From: Pseudomonadota bacterium
GTDB lineage: Bacteria; Pseudomonadota; Gammaproteobacteria; Burkholderiales; Sulfuriferulaceae
Direction of reading: 5' to 3'
Assembly (NCBI GenBank): GCA_021845925.1
Contig: JAJZUW010000007.1
Location: forward strand, 98,267 to 162,266
DNA length: 64,000 nucleotides
Numbering within the stretch: position 1 is the first letter of the stretch; the number at the start of each line of letters is the position of its first letter. Under the pieces are notes generated by a model. It was not told the DNA's origin, searched no databases, and saw only the letters and a program-made list of their open reading frames with translations. Below are positions 61,642 through 64,000 of this stretch, piece after piece. The translations under genes were made by a program, and so were the position numbers.

Positions 61642-62793
61642 TCACGCTGCAAACGGTAAACTTAGCATGATTGCCATTTTGTCAAAGTTTTGCAGTCTGT
61701 GCACATCGCCCCAGCCGGCCACATTTGGCAAGTTGGCGTATGCACTGTTGGTCATTCCTGCACTTTCGTCGATAGTGTTGGAGGTATTCACTGCCATGTT
61801 CATGTCCGACAGCGTGCCGGTGGTGCCGTTGCTGTAGGTGACGTTACTGGTGGCCACCAGTTTGTCGCCATTTGCATCAGTGGTATTCACGCTGCTGGTA
61901 TTCAGACTGATGGAGGTAATGCCCGCCTGCGCCAGGGTTTCCAGTTGCCCGGAACCTGCCTGGCCGTTGGAGCCAACCCAAATCTCGATCTGATTGAAAT
62001 CAGTATCAGAAGCGTTGATCACGCCGTCGTGGTTGGTATCCATGCTGGCCAGTTGCGTGAATCCAGTTTGGCCCTGCACATTGCCATTCTGGTTGGTGGT
62101 GCCAGTGCCGATGATGGTAAACCCATTGTTCAGCGTGCCGGCAGGGTTGGTGACATCCACCAGTATTCCTGCATTGGAACTGAACCAGGAACTTTGTTCC
62201 TCAAACCCAGTATTGCGGTAATCCACAAACGATCCGTTGGCCAACGATGTCGTCGTCACCGCCTGGCCGTTCATGGATATGACGAGCGGATCGATGATCT
62301 GGTTTTGGGCGTTGCCGAGCAACAGCGAAACGATGTTTTGCAGAGCGCTGCTATCGGCGGCACTCTGAATTCCATTATTGATGGCATTGTCAAGCAAATC
62401 TGTTAGTGAGCTCAAGGCTGAAATTAAATCGCCACCATAATTTGCCGATGCTGTAATCACTGCGCCCGCAAGAGCAATTTCTGGATTTTCCGTAACAGCA
62501 CCAACTGCATTTATCAGCCCACCAAGGCTACTAATTACATCAGAAATTGAGCCTTTACCAGACTCGTATTGAGCAATGTTATACATCAAGGCTGTAGCAT
62601 TCGTTTGGAGTAAATTCCCGTTTAAAAAGCTGTTTAGGTATACATTTTGACCAAAATCGACAACAAGCCACGCCACATCTTGAGAAAAGATAAGAAAATT
62701 ACTTGTTGTTTGATTTTGATACCAAGTATTAAAATCATGAAATGTATTACTTAAATCCAGCAAATTTTGACGTGTAAAAATTTGTGCAGCCAT
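61642..62793 (-). CDS. Truncated effector: novel N-terminal domain plus conserved block
   Basis: A 383-residue protein. Residues 1 to ~158 are unlike the full effector: an aromatic first part (FHDFNTWYQNQTTSNFLIFSQDVAWLVVDF), then an Ala/Gly/Leu-rich helical stretch (ISSLGGLINAVGAVTENPEIALAGAVITASA) that could enter membranes. Residues 159-365 are the conserved block, about 95% identical at DNA level to the full effector. After NVAGWGDVH it ends in 18 unrelated residues, so solenoid and secretion signal are missing. GGAGA precedes the ATG at 62793. It is probably a silent cassette or a C-terminally cut effector. Confidence 0.75.
   Translation of the reverse strand: MAAQIFTRQNLLDLSNTFHDFNTWYQNQTTSNFLIFSQDVAWLVVDFGQNVYLNSFLNGNLLQTNATALMYNIAQYESGKGSISDVISSLGGLINAVGAVTENPEIALAGAVITASANYGGDLISALSSLTDLLDNAINNGIQSAADSSALQNIVSLLLGNAQNQIIDPLVISMNGQAVTTTSLANGSFVDYRNTGFEEQSSWFSSNAGILVDVTNPAGTLNNGFTIIGTGTTNQNGNVQGQTGFTQLASMDTNHDGVINASDTDFNQIEIWVGSNGQAGSGQLETLAQAGITSISLNTSSVNTTDANGDKLVATSNVTYSNGTTGTLSDMNMAVNTSNTIDESAGMTNSAYANLPNVAGWGDVHRLQNFDKMAIMLSLPFAA
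61699..62319 (-). repeat. 621-bp conserved block, copy 2 (in truncated effector)
   Basis: Second copy of the block at 58713-59333, same length and orientation. Most differences look synonymous. It is a ready substrate for homologous recombination that would place this N-terminal domain on the full effector's C-terminus. Confidence 0.92.
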
Positions 62794-62807
62794 GTTAAAT
62801 TCTCCAT

Positions 62808-63221
62808 TTACCTTAAAATTCGATCAAAAAAAACAGAAAACATCATTGTCATCATTGTGGCTACAACATTAATCTGTGCCATAATGTGAATATAACCACA
62901 AATTTTTCTAAATATACTAATATTGCTTGTCATGGTAGAATAAAACAAGGGTATCAAAGGTGTCAGTGCCCAGCCAGCTCGGTAACTAACGTGATCTTTC
63001 ATATTCCTTTGATACACATCAGGTGAATAGAAAAATTGTGCAACATAGTTTCCTAGTATCCATACAATAAATGCAGATAAAAGAAAAATGTTTCTATGTG
63101 AGAACAAAAAATCACTTTCACCGAAATAATGCACTGCAAATCCAGCGAAAATCCCTAAGAACAGCCCAACAAGCGGAAAGTGGCGAAGCACAATCCAGGC
63201 TAAATTGTGAATTTTATTCAT
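62808..63221 (-). CDS. Small polytopic membrane protein, putative immunity to the hydrophobic cassette
   Basis: A ~137-residue protein ending 14 bases before the truncated effector start. About four hydrophobic helices are seen (WIVLRHFPLVGLFLGIFAGFAV, NIFLLSAFIVWILGNYVAQFF, WALTPLIPLFYST, INVVATMMTMMFSVFF). Start ATG 63221 is favoured by protein shape; the frame is open to GTG 63263. Low G+C. Inner-membrane immunity proteins of this size protect against pore-forming bacteriocins; here that role is inferred from layout. Confidence 0.55.
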   Translation of the reverse strand: MNKIHNLAWIVLRHFPLVGLFLGIFAGFAVHYFGESDFLFSHRNIFLLSAFIVWILGNYVAQFFYSPDVYQRNMKDHVSYRAGWALTPLIPLFYSTMTSNISIFRKICGYIHIMAQINVVATMMTMMFSVFFDRILR

Positions 63222-63413
63222 ATTAAAATTTAAGAGCATATTTACAGGTGATTGTTGAGTCACTATTCGACATCACGAATGCAATTTTATGCTGCGTTCA
63301 GTCCTTTTGGATCCGGATATCTACCCCGTTGCTACGTAATTTATCCCTCAACCATCCAGCGTTGTTCAGCATTTCGGGCTTTCTTTCACACTGGCATCGG
63401 CTGTAACCGACCA

Positions 63414-63900
63414 TTAGATGCGCGTACGCCCATAACTCCTGGAAATCAGCCACCAGAATGAAGTGATATTCAAGACAATGCCAATAACAAAACTCAATGC
63501 GCCTGGTTTGTTCAGCGTGACCATTGAAAAACCACCTGCGCTGAGCAGCACGATAACAATTCGAGTGGGAAGACCCAGCACCAGAGCTCGCCAGATCAAA
63601 CCCCAGTACAGCCTCCACGCTGCAGCCTTAGGCAATGGCATTGACAATTCAGCGCCATCGCGCAGGACAACCGGGTTAAACGTGGTACCACCTATCTGAA
63701 CAGGCCGGTCAAAAACCTTGCGCCGGATGACATCAAGCGTGACCCAAATCAAGGCGCCGACCATGGCAAAGATCCCAACCCCTATTAGTGGGAGGGATAA
63801 CGGCATCTGCGTCAATTTTAGTGACTTGAGTACGACAAATAGCACCACTAAAATAAGTGAACCCGCAAAGACGATGTAATGACCCAGTAAAAACCTGCTC
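63414..63900 (-). pseudogene. Membrane protein gene cut at its 5' end by an IS
   Basis: A minus-strand frame ending at 63414. The first candidate start is GTG 63848 (144 residues), but the frame and its hydrophobic character continue upstream (DYHLSRFLLGHYIVFAGSLILVVL) into DNA next to the IS, with no start codon. About four membrane helices and a short loop VQIGGTTFNPVVLRDGAELSMPLPK are seen. I do not recognise the family. It may have belonged to the effector locus or to older chromosome. Confidence 0.5.
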
Positions 63901-63929
63901 AGGTGATAATCTATAAGGAGATTGGTACC

Positions 63930-64000
63930 GTGAGCACGATAATGGAAGAAGTGAAACGCTGGACAGCCAAGCGCAAAAGTGCGCTGGTGATGGAAATTCT
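63930..64000 (+). CDS. IS3-type transposase OrfA, N-terminal fragment (window end)
   Basis: The first 23 codons of a transposase, starting at GTG 63930 with AAGGAG at 63915-63920, or at ATG 63942. It reads EEVKRWTAKRKSALVMEI, the usual start of a group of IS3-family OrfA proteins with a helix-turn-helix. The rest lies outside the window. The IS left end is probably near 63900, inside the adjacent membrane-protein gene. Confidence 0.65.
   Translation, partial: MSTIMEEVKRWTAKRKSALVMEI

Noticed and set aside
62808..63263. Start of the small membrane protein at GTG 63263
   Set aside because: No ribosome-binding site is seen and the extra residues are polar and unlike a membrane-protein N-terminus; ATG 63221 is preferred, with low certainty.
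63298..63618. 106-codon minus-strand frame ending in NNAGWLRDKLRSNGVDIRIQKD
   Set aside because: The first two thirds overlap the membrane-protein frame in another phase. The last ~30 residues look protein-like and could be the tail of a lost gene, but no start or family could be assigned.

Overview
This window looks like chromosomal DNA of a betaproteobacterium, most likely order Burkholderiales; the family is uncertain, with an Oxalobacteraceae-like organism my best guess. This rests on gene content and order: proA-nadD-rsfS-rlmH-maf, rimP-nusA-infB-rbfA-truB, a pilG-pilH-pilI-pilJ-pilL chemosensory operon next to rubredoxin-thiD-thiE-hemL, and resB-ccsB beside a cytochrome c4, engB and hemB. 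Moderate to high G+C and frequent four-base ATGA gene overlaps fit this.

Positions 1-24400 are mostly housekeeping. They hold the end of eno, ftsB, zipA, ligA and galU, then glnD and map on the minus strand. A palindromic repeat array follows, then a tightly overlapped minus-strand operon (proA to maf). Next come a periplasmic repeat protein with xerD, then folB, a tRNA Gly-Cys-Leu cluster and the nusA-infB operon. A conserved gene of unknown function and a tRNA-Ser(UGA) close this part.

Positions 24334-27346 are a small, decayed integrative element in the 3' end of tRNA-Ser. It is bounded by 19-bp direct repeats and contains fused scraps of an integrase, a MobC-like protein and a relaxase. 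It also has one intact cargo gene, a DUF3644 protein with a HEPN-type R-x4-H motif.

Positions 27500-52500 return to ordinary genes: an acyltransferase, a fluoride-riboswitch-controlled crcB/DUF190 pair, a chromate transporter, an isoaspartyl methyltransferase, and thiC behind a TPP riboswitch. Then follow the type IV pilus chemosensory operon, rubredoxin, thiD-thiE-hemL, the system II cytochrome c maturation genes resB-ccsB, cytochrome c4, engB and hemB.

Positions 52520-63850 are the most interesting part. A type I secretion adaptor and ABC transporter lie next to a 1249-residue secreted protein. That protein has an N-terminal lysozyme-like domain, a conserved middle block, an N-G-N-rich beta-solenoid and a type I secretion C-terminus. 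Upstream on the same strand are two more effector-like N-terminal cassettes, one lytic-transglycosylase-like and one hydrophobic and alanine/glycine-rich. Both have lost their C-termini; one is cut off by an IS630 remnant, the other ends just after a 621-bp copy of the conserved middle block. Each of the three effector starts is preceded within 1-20 bases by a small gene encoding an exported or membrane protein. This is the layout expected of immunity-effector pairs. I read the region as a type I secretion-linked polymorphic toxin locus in which N-terminal toxin cassettes can be exchanged through a conserved block. This is inference from sequence layout and needs testing. The window ends in the first codons of an IS3-type transposase that has cut into a membrane-protein gene.
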